Shown: one piece after another, positions 8,912 through 18,467 of the stretch
Layout of the letters: each line of letters begins with the position of its first letter
Position numbering within the stretch: position 1 is the first letter of the stretch
Source of the DNA: Comamonadaceae bacterium G21597-S1
GTDB lineage: Bacteria; Pseudomonadota; Gammaproteobacteria; Burkholderiales; Burkholderiaceae_C
Direction: 5' to 3'
Assembly (NCBI GenBank): GCA_027214345.1
Contig: JAPWHR010000005.1
Coordinates: 301,783-365,782 of the forward strand
DNA length: 64,000 nt
The notes under the pieces: model-generated
The model's database searches: none
Told to the model about the DNA's origin: nothing
Seen by the model: only the letters and a program-made list of their open reading frames with translations
Position numbers and translations under genes: made by a program

Positions 8912-10300
8912 ATGCGTTTTCCGCTGCCGTACGCCTTTGCGCGCACGCACCAGTTGCTGCTGGAGGACGATGGCGGCGCGCTGACGCTGGTCGTGCATCC
9001 GGGCTCGACGCATGGCGCGCTGAGCGAGGTGCTGCGCAAGTACCCCCAGGCGACGATGGCCGCCATGGACGCGGAGTCCCTGGTGCAGCGCATCAGTGCC
9101 GCCTATTCGCAGGGCGAATCCAGTGCAGCGCTGGTTGCCAGCGAGGTGGCGTCGGACGTCGACCTGCAGCGCATGATGCAGGAACTGCCGGCGGTCGAAG
9201 ACCTGCTCGAGGCCGCCGACGATGCCCCCATCATCCGCCTGCTCAACGCCTTGCTGACCCAGGCCGCGCGCGAGAATGCCAGCGACATCCACATCGAGCC
9301 CTACGAGCGCCACAGCAGCGTGCGCTTCCGCGTCGACGGTGCGCTGCGCGAAGTGGTGCAGCCCAATCGTGCCCTGCACGGCGCGCTGATCTCGCGGCTC
9401 AAGATCATGGCCGAACTCGACATCTCGGAAAAACGGCTGCCCCAGGACGGCCGCATCAGCCTGCGCATCGGCACGCGGGCCGTCGACGTGCGGGTCAGCA
9501 CGCTGCCCAGCGCCCAGGGCGAACGTGCCGTGTTGCGCCTGCTCGACAAATCGGGTTCCCGGCTCAATCTCGAGGCGGTGGGCATGGAAGGGCATACCCT
9601 GCAACGTTTCGTGCAACTGATCGGCCAGCCGCACGGCATCATCCTGGTGACCGGCCCGACCGGCTCGGGCAAGACGACGACGCTGTACGCGGCACTGAGC
9701 CGCCTCGATGCCGCGCACACCAACATCATGACGGTCGAGGATCCGATCGAATACGAGTTGCCGGGCATCGGTCAGACCCAGGTCAATGCCCGCATCGAGC
9801 TCAGCTTCGCCACCGCCTTGCGGGCCATCCTGCGCCAGGATCCGGACGTGATCATGATCGGCGAGATCCGTGATTTCGAGACCGCGCAGATCGCGATCCA
9901 GGCTTCCCTCACCGGTCACCTGGTGCTGGCCACGCTGCACACCAACGATTCCGCCAGCGCCGTGACCCGGCTCATCGACATGGGCGTGGAGCCGTTCCTG
10001 CTCAGCTCCTCGCTGCTCGGCGTGCTGGCCCAACGCCTGGTGCGCAAGTGGTGCCTGCATTGCAAGGGCCGGGGCTGCGAACACTGCGGGCACACCGGCT
10101 ACGCCGGCCGCACCGGCGTCTACGAGTTGCTGGTGGCCGACGCCGCGATGCGCGACCAGATCCACCGCCAGGCCTCGGAGGCCGAGATCCGGGCCGCGGC
10201 CATCGCCGGCGGCATGCGGCTGATGCGCGACGACGGCGAGCGCCTGGTGAGCGCCGGTGTCACCGCGCGCGAGGAAGTGTTGCGCGTGACGCGCGATTGA
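8912..10300 (+). CDS. gspE: Type II secretion system ATPase GspE
   Basis: 462 residues. It has Walker A GPTGSGKTT at 248-256, an Asp box TVEDPIEYELPGIGQTQVN, Walker B-type VIMIGEIRD (about 313-321), and a His box GHLVLATLHTND. It powers pseudopilus assembly from the cytoplasmic face. The zinc-binding Cys cluster is compressed: Cys 381, 384, 389 and 392 with only four residues between the two CxxC pairs, whereas classic GspE has a long loop there. The N-terminal extension is short and holds a PAVEDLLEAADDAPIIRLLNALL N2-type segment. The start lies 7 bp after the gspD stop. Confidence 0.97.
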   Translation: MRFPLPYAFARTHQLLLEDDGGALTLVVHPGSTHGALSEVLRKYPQATMAAMDAESLVQRISAAYSQGESSAALVASEVASDVDLQRMMQELPAVEDLLEAADDAPIIRLLNALLTQAARENASDIHIEPYERHSSVRFRVDGALREVVQPNRALHGALISRLKIMAELDISEKRLPQDGRISLRIGTRAVDVRVSTLPSAQGERAVLRLLDKSGSRLNLEAVGMEGHTLQRFVQLIGQPHGIILVTGPTGSGKTTTLYAALSRLDAAHTNIMTVEDPIEYELPGIGQTQVNARIELSFATALRAILRQDPDVIMIGEIRDFETAQIAIQASLTGHLVLATLHTNDSASAVTRLIDMGVEPFLLSSSLLGVLAQRLVRKWCLHCKGRGCEHCGHTGYAGRTGVYELLVADAAMRDQIHRQASEAEIRAAAIAGGMRLMRDDGERLVSAGVTAREEVLRVTRD

Positions 10301-10326
10301 CGCCACCGCACCCGTATCCCCGAGCC

Positions 10327-11562
10327 ATGCCCGCGTATTCGTTCGAAGCCGTCGATGCCCAGGGGACGATGCGCAAGGGCGTCATCGACGCGGAGACCGC
10401 GCGCGCCGCGCGCGGTGCCTTGCGCGCCCAGGCCCTGGTGCCGCTGCAGGTGGCGCAGGTGGGGGCGGCGCAACACGACGATGCGCAGGCGGGCGCCGGC
10501 GGTGCATCGTCCTGGTGGTCCGGTCGCGTCTTCGGGGCTGCCGCGCTGGCCGTCTGGACCCGCCAGCTCGCTGGCCTGGTGTCGGCCAGCCTGCCGCTCG
10601 AGCGGGCCTTGACCGCATTGAGCGAGGAAGCCGACGATCCGCGCCAGCGCAATCTGGTGGCCGCGTTGCGCGCCGAGGTCAACGCCGGCAGCGGCTTTGC
10701 GAAGGCGCTGGCGCAACACCCGCGCGAGTTTTCACCGATCTACGTCGCGGTGATCGACGCCGGTGAACACAGCGGCGACCTGGGCATGGTGCTCGAGCGC
10801 CTGGCCGACGACCTGGCCGAGCAGCAGCAGCTCAAGTCGCGCCTGGTCGCCGCGGCCCTGTACCCGGCCATCGTGACCCTGATCGCGATCCTGATCGTGA
10901 CCTTCCTGGTCGCCTACGTGGTGCCGCAGGTCGCCGACGTGTTCGCCGGCACCAAGCAGAGCCTGCCCTGGTTGACCGAGGTGATGCTGGCGGTCAGCGC
11001 TCTGGTGCGCGACTACGGTCTGGTGGTGCTGGCGTTGCTGGTGCTGGGCCTGGTCGGGTTCCGTTACGCGCTGCGCAGCGACATGCTGCGCGAGCGCTAC
11101 GATGCGGCGTTCCTGCGCTTGCCGCTGGTCGGCCGGCTGGCGCGCGGCTACAACGCGGCCCGTTTCGCGAACACGCTGGCCATGCTGGCGGCCGCCGGTG
11201 TGCCCATCCTCAAGGCCTTGCAGGCCGCCGCGGAGACGCTGAACAACCGGGCCATGCGCGCCGACGCGCTGGCGGCGCTGGTGCTGGTGCGCGAGGGTGC
11301 ACCGATCGCGTTGGCACTGGGGCGGCACAAGCGGTTTCCACCGTTGTTGCCGATGTTCGCGCGGCTTGGCGAGCAGACCGGGCAGTTGCCGCAGATGCTG
11401 CAACGTGTGGCCGCGCAACTATCGACGGACGTGCAGCGCCGCGCCATGCAGCTGGCCACCATCCTCGAGCCGTTGCTGATCGTGGCCATGGGCCTGGTCG
11501 TGATGCTGATTGTGCTGGCGGTGATGCTGCCGATCATCCAGCTCAACACGCTGGTGCGCTGA
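10327..11562 (+). CDS. gspF: Type II secretion system inner-membrane platform protein GspF
   Basis: 411 residues beginning MPAYSFEAVDAQGTMRKGVIDA, the standard GspF opening. Two T2SSF repeats follow, each with the characteristic helix (TRQLAGLVSASLPLERAL and FANTLAMLAAAGVPILKAL), and three membrane segments (about 177-197, 230-250, 375-400). It ends in LEPLLIVAMGLVVMLIVLAVMLPIIQLN, a family signature. It forms the polytopic core on which pseudopilins assemble. It is the last gene of the gsp operon, 26 bp after gspE and convergent with the next gene. Confidence 0.96.
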   Translation: MPAYSFEAVDAQGTMRKGVIDAETARAARGALRAQALVPLQVAQVGAAQHDDAQAGAGGASSWWSGRVFGAAALAVWTRQLAGLVSASLPLERALTALSEEADDPRQRNLVAALRAEVNAGSGFAKALAQHPREFSPIYVAVIDAGEHSGDLGMVLERLADDLAEQQQLKSRLVAAALYPAIVTLIAILIVTFLVAYVVPQVADVFAGTKQSLPWLTEVMLAVSALVRDYGLVVLALLVLGLVGFRYALRSDMLRERYDAAFLRLPLVGRLARGYNAARFANTLAMLAAAGVPILKALQAAAETLNNRAMRADALAALVLVREGAPIALALGRHKRFPPLLPMFARLGEQTGQLPQMLQRVAAQLSTDVQRRAMQLATILEPLLIVAMGLVVMLIVLAVMLPIIQLNTLVR

Positions 11563-11593
11563 GGCCGGCGCCGGGCGCGCGGGCCCCTCGTTT

Positions 11594-12496
11594 TCAGACG
11601 GCCTCGGCCTTGGCTGCGCGTTCGATCGCGTCGATCAGGTGTTCGGCCACGACGGACAGCGCCGTCTTGCTGCGCCGTACGATGCCGGTGGAGCGGCTCA
11701 TCGCCGCATCGCGCACGTCCAGCGCCACAATACCCTGGCCCGCGGGGCCGCGCAGGATGTCGCGGGTGGAGATGCCCAGCAGGTCGCTGTCGCGGATCAC
11801 CGACAGGATGAACGGCGTGGAATCGGATTCGACCGTGGGTGGCGGCAACTGGTGTCCGCGCGATGCGAACAAGGCGGCCAGGCGCCTGCGCAGCAGCATG
11901 TCGGGACCGGCTAGCACCCAACGGGCTTGCGCGAGTGTCTCGATCGACACCTGACGGCGCTGGGCCAGCGGGTGGCCCTGCCGGGCCACGACGACGACTT
12001 CGTCGCGCGTCAGTTCGACCGTCTGCAGGCCGGCGACGGCGGGTCCTTCCGGAATGGCCGCGAGCACGAAGTCCAGCGCGCCTTCGCGCAACCGGTTGAA
12101 CAGGTGGTCGGTCTGGCCGGTCGTGACCTGGATCCGCAGGCTGGGGTCGCGCGCGATGGCCCGGGCGACGACCTTCGGCAGCAGGGGATCGAGCCAGGAC
12201 GGCCCGGCGCCCAGCCGCACCAGGGTGTCGCGGCGATGGGTCAATGCCGCCACCTCCTGGGCGGCATCGGCCAGTTGGATCTGCACCGCGTTCGCATGGC
12301 GCTGCAATGCGATGCCGGCCTCGGTCAGTTCGACGCCGCGCGGACGCCGGCGCAACAGCGGCGCATCGAGTTCGGCCTCGAGCCGGCGCATGCTGCGGGT
12401 CAGCCCCGGCTGGGAGACGTTCAGCATCTTCGCCGCCTGGCTCAGGCTGCCCCGTTCGGCGACCGCGAGAAACTGGCGCAATTGGGTCAGGTCCAC
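11594..12496 (-). CDS. LysR-family transcriptional regulator of the sugar-acid/sulfatase locus
   Basis: 300 residues. The N-terminal winged helix (MDLTQLRQFLAVAERGSLSQAAKMLNVSQPGLTRSMRRLE, residues 1-40) is the LysR DNA-binding domain. It is followed by a two-lobe periplasmic-binding-like effector domain (about 90-290). It is divergent from the sulfatase gene with a 379-bp gap between them, the classic arrangement for a LysR regulator of the adjacent operon. The inducer is not deducible; a sugar acid is plausible from the downstream dehydratases. Confidence 0.9.
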   Translation of the reverse strand: MDLTQLRQFLAVAERGSLSQAAKMLNVSQPGLTRSMRRLEAELDAPLLRRRPRGVELTEAGIALQRHANAVQIQLADAAQEVAALTHRRDTLVRLGAGPSWLDPLLPKVVARAIARDPSLRIQVTTGQTDHLFNRLREGALDFVLAAIPEGPAVAGLQTVELTRDEVVVVARQGHPLAQRRQVSIETLAQARWVLAGPDMLLRRRLAALFASRGHQLPPPTVESDSTPFILSVIRDSDLLGISTRDILRGPAGQGIVALDVRDAAMSRSTGIVRRSKTALSVVAEHLIDAIERAAKAEAV

Positions 12497-12875
12497 GATC
12501 CATGCTCCATGGTCATTGAGGGTGAAAGATCATGCTGATGCAAGCATGGATCTGCTTGCCTGGATGGTAACGCGGCCCGGCGCTTGCGGCACTAAGGCAT
12601 GAACTGCAAGTTGCCGCGCTGCACGACGTTTTCCCGGCATCGGAGTGATCGATATATCTATAACTGTGGTGCATGGATTTTGCCTGTCCGTGTCATTGTG
12701 CGTCCGATATTGCGTCCCTATACTGCGGCGCATCGGCTCCCGCACCGGTGCCGAGCACGCTCACCATGTCGGGCCACCGGCCCATCAGATGCAACAAAGG
12801 ACGCACCATGGCCCAAGGCCTTCCAGATCAACTACCGGCCCGCCTGTGCCGGGCCCATCGAGGGGCTTTCGGCGC
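12497..12875. other. Divergent intergenic region (LysR / sulfatase)
   Basis: A 379-bp stretch without a convincing gene. It contains the 12531-12548 palindrome, an AT-rich patch with the 8-bp palindrome GATATATC (12651-12658) and an overlapping -10-like TATAAC (12659-12664) that could drive the sulfatase operon, although I see no good -35. The part after 12740 is open in the sulfatase frame but has no family similarity, so I treat it as leader. Confidence 0.5.
12531..12548. promoter_or_regulatory. Perfect inverted repeat, candidate LysR operator
   Basis: CATGCT-N6-AGCATG is an exact 6-bp-arm inverted repeat located 35 bp upstream of the LysR start codon and in the divergent region shared with the sulfatase operon. 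LysR regulators usually bind dyads of this kind near their own promoter. The spacing is one base off the canonical T-N11-A. Confidence 0.5.
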
Positions 12876-14336
12876 ATGAGACCCTGCAACACCTTGTTCA
12901 TCCTGTCCGATGAACACCAGCGCGACATCACCGGCTGTTACGGCAACACCCTGGTGAAGACACCGAACCTCGACGCGTTGGCGGCGCGCGGCACCCGTTT
13001 CACCCGTGCCTACACGCCGTGTCCCATCTGTGTGCCGGCCCGCACGGCGCTGGCGACCGGACGCCATGTGTTCCAGACGCGTTCGTGGGACAACGCCCAT
13101 CCCTACCATGGAGAAATCCCGAGCTGGGGCCATCGCCTGATGGATGCCGGCCATGAGGTGGTGTCGATCGGCAAGCTGCATTACCGCGACGCGCAGGATC
13201 CGAACGGCTTTTCCGAAGAGATCCTGCCGCTGCATGTGCTCGGCGGCATTGGCGATCTGCTGGGGCTGATCCGCAATCCGCCGGCGCCGCGTGGCAACAT
13301 GCAGGCACTGGCACGCGACGCCGGGCCGGGTGCGTCGAGCTACACCGACTACGACCGCCAGATCGCGGCCGAGGCCTGTGCCTGGTTGCAGCGCAGGGCG
13401 CAGGCGGCGGCCGCATCCGACAAGCCGTGGGTGTTGTTCGTATCGTTCGTGCGGCCACACTTTCCGCTGATTGCGCCGCCGGAGTTCTTCGCGATGTATC
13501 CGCCCGAGCAGATGCCGCTGCCGCGCCTGTACGCCAGCGGCGAGCGCCCGACCCACGAGGCGGTGCGGGCCTTGCGCGACTGCATGAACTATGACGATTA
13601 TTTCGACGAGGCCAAGGCCCGCATCGCCATCGCCGCCTATTACGCGCTGGTGTCCTTCCTGGACGACAACGTCGGCCGTGTGTTGGGCGCGCTGGAGCAG
13701 GCCGGCCTGATGGACAACACGCGCATCATCTATACATCGGACCACGGCGACAACCTGGGCAACCACGGCCTGTGGGGCAAGTCGGTGATGTACGAGGAGT
13801 CCGCCGCGATTCCGATGATCGTCGCCGGCCCCGACGTGCCGCGCAACGCTGTCAGCCACGGCGCCGTTTCGTTGATCGACTGCTACCGCACCGTGCTCGA
13901 CGGCGCCGGCGTGCCCCTGCCGCCGCAGGATCTGGTGCTGCCCAGCCGGTCGCTCTGGGAGGCTGCCCACGGTGGCGATCCCCGGCGCGCCGTGTTGTCC
14001 GAATACCATGCGGCCGGATCGAACACCGGCACCTACATGATCCGCCTCGGTCGCTGGAAATACATCCATTTCGTCGGTTATGCGCCGCAGCTGTTCGACC
14101 TGGAAACCGACCCGTTCGAATCGACCGACCTGGCGGGCCGCGCCGACATGCGCGCGGTGCTGGCCGAGTGCGAGACGGCGTTGCGCGCCACGCTGGATCC
14201 GGAGCAGGTTTCCCGCCAGGCCTTCGCCGACCAGAACGCCATGATCGCCGCCCACGGCGGGGAGACGGCGATCCGAGCGCGCGGCGATTTCGGATACACG
14301 CCCGCGCCGGGAGAACAGGCGGGTTTTGCCACATGA
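12876..14336 (+). CDS. Sulfatase (formylglycine-dependent, type I)
   Basis: 486 residues. The sulfatase signature C-x-P-x-R is present as CVPAR with Cys52, the residue converted to formylglycine, and Arg56. Metal-binding Asp12/Glu13 sit in LSDEHQRD, and a second metal motif SDHGDNLGNHGLWGK lies near residue 290. It hydrolyses sulfate esters; closest in feel to choline-sulfatase or N-sulfoglucosamine-type enzymes, but the substrate is unknown. No signal peptide is evident with the start at 12876, so it would be cytoplasmic. The gene precedes a Bug receptor and two sugar-acid dehydratases, which suggests a sulfated sugar or sugar acid as substrate (inference). The maturation enzyme is not in the window. 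Confidence 0.88.
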   Translation: MRPCNTLFILSDEHQRDITGCYGNTLVKTPNLDALAARGTRFTRAYTPCPICVPARTALATGRHVFQTRSWDNAHPYHGEIPSWGHRLMDAGHEVVSIGKLHYRDAQDPNGFSEEILPLHVLGGIGDLLGLIRNPPAPRGNMQALARDAGPGASSYTDYDRQIAAEACAWLQRRAQAAAASDKPWVLFVSFVRPHFPLIAPPEFFAMYPPEQMPLPRLYASGERPTHEAVRALRDCMNYDDYFDEAKARIAIAAYYALVSFLDDNVGRVLGALEQAGLMDNTRIIYTSDHGDNLGNHGLWGKSVMYEESAAIPMIVAGPDVPRNAVSHGAVSLIDCYRTVLDGAGVPLPPQDLVLPSRSLWEAAHGGDPRRAVLSEYHAAGSNTGTYMIRLGRWKYIHFVGYAPQLFDLETDPFESTDLAGRADMRAVLAECETALRATLDPEQVSRQAFADQNAMIAAHGGETAIRARGDFGYTPAPGEQAGFAT

Positions 14337-14430
14337 ATCGCGCGCTGGTCGCGATGCGTCCGGTCTGGACCCGCTGCGGCGACGGCTTTTGTTTCGATCA
14401 CCCATCAGAACCACCACCCAGGAGACACCC

Positions 14431-15414
14431 ATGAAGACACCGACCGCATTCCTGTTGCGACTGATCAGCGTCGCGGCGCTGGTATTGCCCATGGCGCCCA
14501 CCGCCATGGCCCAGGCCTACCCCACCAAGCCGATACGGCTGATCGTTCCCGACGCGCCCGGCGGGTCGCCCGACGTGCTGGGCCGGCTGCTGGCGCAAAA
14601 GCTGGCGGACGGCCTGGGTCAGCAGATCGTGGTGGAGAACCGCCCCGGGGCGGCCGGACTGCTGGCTGCGGAACAGGCGGCGCGTGCGGCGCCCGATGGC
14701 TACACCTTGTTCATGAGCACCACGTCGGTGTGGGCGATCCTGCCCAGCGTGAAGAAGAACCTGCCGTACGACGCCGACAACGCCTTCATCCCGATCTCGC
14801 GCATCGCCACCGCGTCGAACGTGCTGGTCGTGAACCCGGCGTTGCCGGTCAAGTCGGTGGCCGACCTGGTCAAGCTGGCCAAGGCCAGCCCGGGCAGCAT
14901 CAACTACGCGTCCGCCGGTATCGCGACACCGGCCCACCTGGCCGGCGAGATGCTGAACCTGCTGGCCGACATCAAGATGACGCACGTGCCGTACAAGGGA
15001 GCCGCTCCCGCCTTGCTCGACGTGATCGCCGGCAACGTGCAGGCGATCCTGACCGGGCCGTTGGCGGCCGGCCCGCATATCGCCAACGGCAAGGTCACCG
15101 CACTGGCGACCACGGGATCGCAACGCAATCCCTCGTTGCCGGACCTGCCGACGATTGCCGAGACCGTGCCCGGATACGAGATCTCGCAATCCTGGGGCAT
15201 CACGGTGCCGGCCGGGACTCCGGCGCCCATCGTCAAGCAGCTGGAAGCCGAGATGACGAAAGTGCTGGCGCTGGCCGACGTGCGCGAGCGCATCATGCGC
15301 CTGGGCGTGGTTCCGGCCACCGGTGGCGGCCAGGCCTTTGCCGCCTTCATTGCCGCCGAGCGCAAGCGGCTGAGCGATGTGATCAGCAAGGCCGGCATCG
15401 TATTGGCAGAATGA
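14431..15414 (+). CDS. Bug-family (TctC-like) periplasmic substrate-binding protein
   Basis: 327 residues with a Sec signal peptide ending TAMAQA (about 28). The mature start YPTKPIRLIVPDAPGGSPDVLGRLLAQKL is diagnostic of Bug receptors, as are VVENRPGAAG, HVPYKGAAPALLDVIAGNVQ and the C-terminal GVVPATGGGQAFAAFIAAERKRLSDVI. These receptors bind carboxylates in the periplasm and are often expanded in Burkholderiales without linked TctA/TctB membrane genes, as here. An AGGAGA site lies 6 bp before the ATG. The stop is only 6 bp before dgoD, so they share an operon and the ligand may be the dehydratase substrate or a precursor. Confidence 0.95.
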   Translation: MKTPTAFLLRLISVAALVLPMAPTAMAQAYPTKPIRLIVPDAPGGSPDVLGRLLAQKLADGLGQQIVVENRPGAAGLLAAEQAARAAPDGYTLFMSTTSVWAILPSVKKNLPYDADNAFIPISRIATASNVLVVNPALPVKSVADLVKLAKASPGSINYASAGIATPAHLAGEMLNLLADIKMTHVPYKGAAPALLDVIAGNVQAILTGPLAAGPHIANGKVTALATTGSQRNPSLPDLPTIAETVPGYEISQSWGITVPAGTPAPIVKQLEAEMTKVLALADVRERIMRLGVVPATGGGQAFAAFIAAERKRLSDVISKAGIVLAE

Positions 15415-15420
15415 CGCAGC

Positions 15421-16569
15421 ATGAAGATCACCCGCATCACCACCTACCGCGTGCCGCCGCGCTGGATGTTCGTCAAGATCGAGACCGACGAGGGCATCTC
15501 GGGCTGGGGTGAGGCGGTGGTCGAGGGCCGCGCGCGCACGGTCGAGACCGCGGTGCACGAGTTCACGCGCGACCTGATCGGCCAGGATGCCGCCCGCATC
15601 AACGATCTGTGGCAGCTGATGTACCGCAGCAACTTCTACCGCGGCGGCCCGATCCTGATGAGCGCCATCGCCGGCATCGACCAGGCCTTGTGGGACATCA
15701 AGGGCAAGCATCTTGGCGTGCCGGTGTACGAACTGCTCGGGGGCCGGGTGCGCGACAGGATGAAGGTCTACAGCTGGGTCGGCGGCGACCGGCCGGGCGA
15801 CATCGTCGAAGGCATGCAGAAGCTGATGGAAGGCGGCTTTGACACCTTCAAGCTCAACGGCACCGAGGAGATGGCCATGCTCGACACGCCGCGCGCGGTG
15901 GATGCGGCGATTGCCAAGGTGGCCGGGGTGCGCGATGCGCTGGGCATGCAGGTGAGCTTCGGGCTCGACTTCCACGGCCGGGTCGCAGCGCCCATGGCCA
16001 AGGTCTTGCTACGCGAGCTCGAGCCCTACCGGCCGCTGTTCGTCGAGGAGCCGGTGCTGGCCGAGCAGGCCGAGACCTATGCCCGGCTGGCCGAGTTCAC
16101 GTCGATTCCGCTGGCGGCGGGTGAGCGCATGTATTCGCGCTTCGAATTCAAGCGGGTGTTGCAGGCCGGCGGTATTGCGATCCTGCAACCGGACCTGTCG
16201 CATGCCGGCGGCATCACCGAATGCCACAAGATCGCGGGCATGGCCGAGGCCCACGACGTCGCGTTCGCGCCGCATTGCCCGCTCGGCCCGGTGGCGCTGG
16301 CGGCCTGCCTGCAGATCGACTTCGTGGCCCACAATGCCGTGCTGCAGGAGCAGAGCATGGGCATCCACTACAACCAGGGTTCGGAACTGCTCGACTACGT
16401 GGTCAATCGGCAGGACTTCCGGATCGACCAGGGATATATCCACGCCTTGCCCGGGCCGGGCCTGGGTGTCGAGGTCGACGAGGAACGGGTCGTCGCCGCC
16501 AGCCGGAACGCACCCGACTGGCGCAATCCGGTCTGGCGCCACGCCGACGGCAGCATCGCCGAATGGTGA
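15421..16569 (+). CDS. dgoD: D-galactonate dehydratase
   Basis: 382 residues, collinear throughout with enterobacterial DgoD as I recall it (for example [21 protein letters not shown] and the C-terminal [12 protein letters not shown]). Enolase-superfamily active-site residues are at the expected places: Asp183 and His185 (GLDFHGR), Glu209 (EEPVL), Glu235 (AAGERM) and His285 (APHCPLGP). It dehydrates D-galactonate to 2-keto-3-deoxy-D-galactonate. The kinase and aldolase of the DeLey-Doudoroff route are not adjacent, so the later steps must be elsewhere or use another route. Confidence 0.95.
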   Translation: MKITRITTYRVPPRWMFVKIETDEGISGWGEAVVEGRARTVETAVHEFTRDLIGQDAARINDLWQLMYRSNFYRGGPILMSAIAGIDQALWDIKGKHLGVPVYELLGGRVRDRMKVYSWVGGDRPGDIVEGMQKLMEGGFDTFKLNGTEEMAMLDTPRAVDAAIAKVAGVRDALGMQVSFGLDFHGRVAAPMAKVLLRELEPYRPLFVEEPVLAEQAETYARLAEFTSIPLAAGERMYSRFEFKRVLQAGGIAILQPDLSHAGGITECHKIAGMAEAHDVAFAPHCPLGPVALAACLQIDFVAHNAVLQEQSMGIHYNQGSELLDYVVNRQDFRIDQGYIHALPGPGLGVEVDEERVVAASRNAPDWRNPVWRHADGSIAEW

Positions 16570-16682
16570 TGCGCCGCCGCGTGCGGGCACATGGCCGCCC
16601 CGGCTGAGTAAAAAATCAACGGTTTGTCGCAAGGCGCCGGGGGTTCCGGCCGCCATAATCCCGGAGCTCTCGAGGAACCGAT

Positions 16683-18425
16683 ATGACCGAAAAAAGCCCC
16701 AAGCGCCCGTTGCGCTCCGCCGCCTGGTTCGGCGCCCAGGACAAGAACGGCTTCATGTACCGCAGCTGGATGAAGAACCAGGGCATCCCGGACCACGAGT
16801 TCCAGGGCAAGCCCATCATCGGCATCTGCAACACCTGGTCCGAACTGACGCCGTGCAATGCGCATTTCCGCAAGATCGCCGAACACGTCAAGCGCGGCGT
16901 GTCGGAGGCGGGCGGTTTTCCGGTCGAGTTTCCGGTGTTCTCGAACGGCGAATCCAATCTGCGGCCGACCGCGATGCTCACGCGCAACCTGGCCAGCATG
17001 GACGTGGAGGAGTCGATCCGTGGCAATCCGATGGACGCGGTGGTGTTGCTGGTGGGCTGCGACAAGACCACGCCGGCTTTGCTGATGGGGGCGGCGAGCT
17101 GCGACATTCCGACCATCGTCGTGACCGGCGGGCCCATGCTCAACGGCAAGCACGAGGGCCGCGACATCGGCTCCGGAACCGTCGTATGGCAATTGCACGA
17201 GGCGGTCAAGGCCGGCAAGATCAGCCTGCACGATTTCATGTCGGCCGAGGCCGGCATGTCGCGCTCCGCCGGCACCTGCAACACCATGGGCACGGCCTCG
17301 ACGATGGCCTGCATGGCCGAGGCGCTGGGAACGGCCTTGCCGCACAACGCCGCGATTCCGGCCGTGGATGCGCGGCGCTACGTGCTGGCGCACATGTCCG
17401 GCATGCGCATTGTCGACATGGTCCGGGAAGACCTGAAGTTGAGCAAAGTGCTGACCCGCGAGGCGTTCGAGAACGCAATCCGCGTCAATGCCGCCATCGG
17501 CGGCTCGACCAATGCGGTGATCCATCTCAAGGCGATCGCCGGGCGCATGGGTGTGCCGCTCGAACTGGAGGACTGGACCCGCATCGGCAAAGGCACGCCG
17601 ACCGTGGTCGACCTGCAGCCTTCGGGCCGTTTCCTGATGGAGGAGTTCTATTACGCCGGTGGCCTGCCGGGCGTGTTGCGCCGGCTCGGCGAGGCCGGGT
17701 TGTTGCCGCACAAGCAGGCGCTCACGGTGAACGGCCAGACGCTGTGGGACAACGTCAAGGACGCGCCGATCCACAACGACGAGGTGATCCGCCCGCTGGA
17801 CAAGCCGCTGGTGGCCGATGGCAGCATGTGCATCTTGCGCGGCAACCTGGCGCCGCGCGGCGCGGTGCTCAAGCCGTCGGCGGCCACGCTGGCGCTGATG
17901 CAGCACCGCGGCAAAGCCGTGGTGTTTGAGGATTTCGACGACTACAAGGCGCGTATCGCAGATCCGGACCTGGACGTGGATGCGAACTCGGTCATGGTGC
18001 TCAAGAACTGCGGACCCAAGGGCTACCCCGGCATGGCCGAGGTCGGCAACATGGGGCTGCCGCCGAAGTTGCTGGCGCAAGGCGTGACCGACATGGTGCG
18101 CATCTCCGATGCCCGCATGAGCGGCACTGCCTACGGCACCGTGGTGCTGCATGTGGCGCCGGAAGCGGCGGCGGGTGGGCCGCTGGCCATCGTGCGCGAC
18201 GGGGACTGGGTCGTGCTCGATTGCCAGGCCGGTACGCTGGACCTGGAAGTCAGCGACGACGAGATCGCCCGGCGCCAGGCCGCGTGGCAGGCCCGGCCGT
18301 CGGCCAAGCTCAAGTCCGGTTACCAGCAGCTGTATATCGACCGGGTGCTGCAGGCCGACGAAGGTTGTGACTTCGACTTCCTGGTCGGCTGCCGCGGATC
18401 CGAAGTGCCGAAACACTCGCATTGA
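16683..18425 (+). CDS. araC: IlvD/Edd-family sugar-acid dehydratase, L-arabinonate dehydratase type
   Basis: 580 residues. The three [2Fe-2S] ligands of the pentonate dehydratase group are present: Cys58 (LTPCNAH), Cys126 (GCDKTTP) and Cys199 (GTCNTMGTAS). The catalytic Ser region SDARMSGTAYGTVVLH is also present. The sequence follows the Rhizobium L-arabinonate dehydratase pattern more closely than IlvD or Edd. It would convert L-arabinonate (and possibly other C4-OH acids such as D-fuconate or D-galactonate) to the 2-keto-3-deoxy acid. It follows dgoD by 113 bp. The symbol is that of the Azospirillum pathway gene, not the E. coli regulator. Its exact substrate is uncertain. Confidence 0.85.
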   Translation: MTEKSPKRPLRSAAWFGAQDKNGFMYRSWMKNQGIPDHEFQGKPIIGICNTWSELTPCNAHFRKIAEHVKRGVSEAGGFPVEFPVFSNGESNLRPTAMLTRNLASMDVEESIRGNPMDAVVLLVGCDKTTPALLMGAASCDIPTIVVTGGPMLNGKHEGRDIGSGTVVWQLHEAVKAGKISLHDFMSAEAGMSRSAGTCNTMGTASTMACMAEALGTALPHNAAIPAVDARRYVLAHMSGMRIVDMVREDLKLSKVLTREAFENAIRVNAAIGGSTNAVIHLKAIAGRMGVPLELEDWTRIGKGTPTVVDLQPSGRFLMEEFYYAGGLPGVLRRLGEAGLLPHKQALTVNGQTLWDNVKDAPIHNDEVIRPLDKPLVADGSMCILRGNLAPRGAVLKPSAATLALMQHRGKAVVFEDFDDYKARIADPDLDVDANSVMVLKNCGPKGYPGMAEVGNMGLPPKLLAQGVTDMVRISDARMSGTAYGTVVLHVAPEAAAGGPLAIVRDGDWVVLDCQAGTLDLEVSDDEIARRQAAWQARPSAKLKSGYQQLYIDRVLQADEGCDFDFLVGCRGSEVPKHSH

Positions 18426-18467
18426 GGCCACGCCTGCGACGCCGGCGCAGCCCGGTCGAGGCGGGGG

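Noticed and set aside
6697-9093. 798-residue minus-strand ORF opposite gspD
   Set aside because: It mirrors the codon bias of the secretin gene, has no recognisable domain and no start context.
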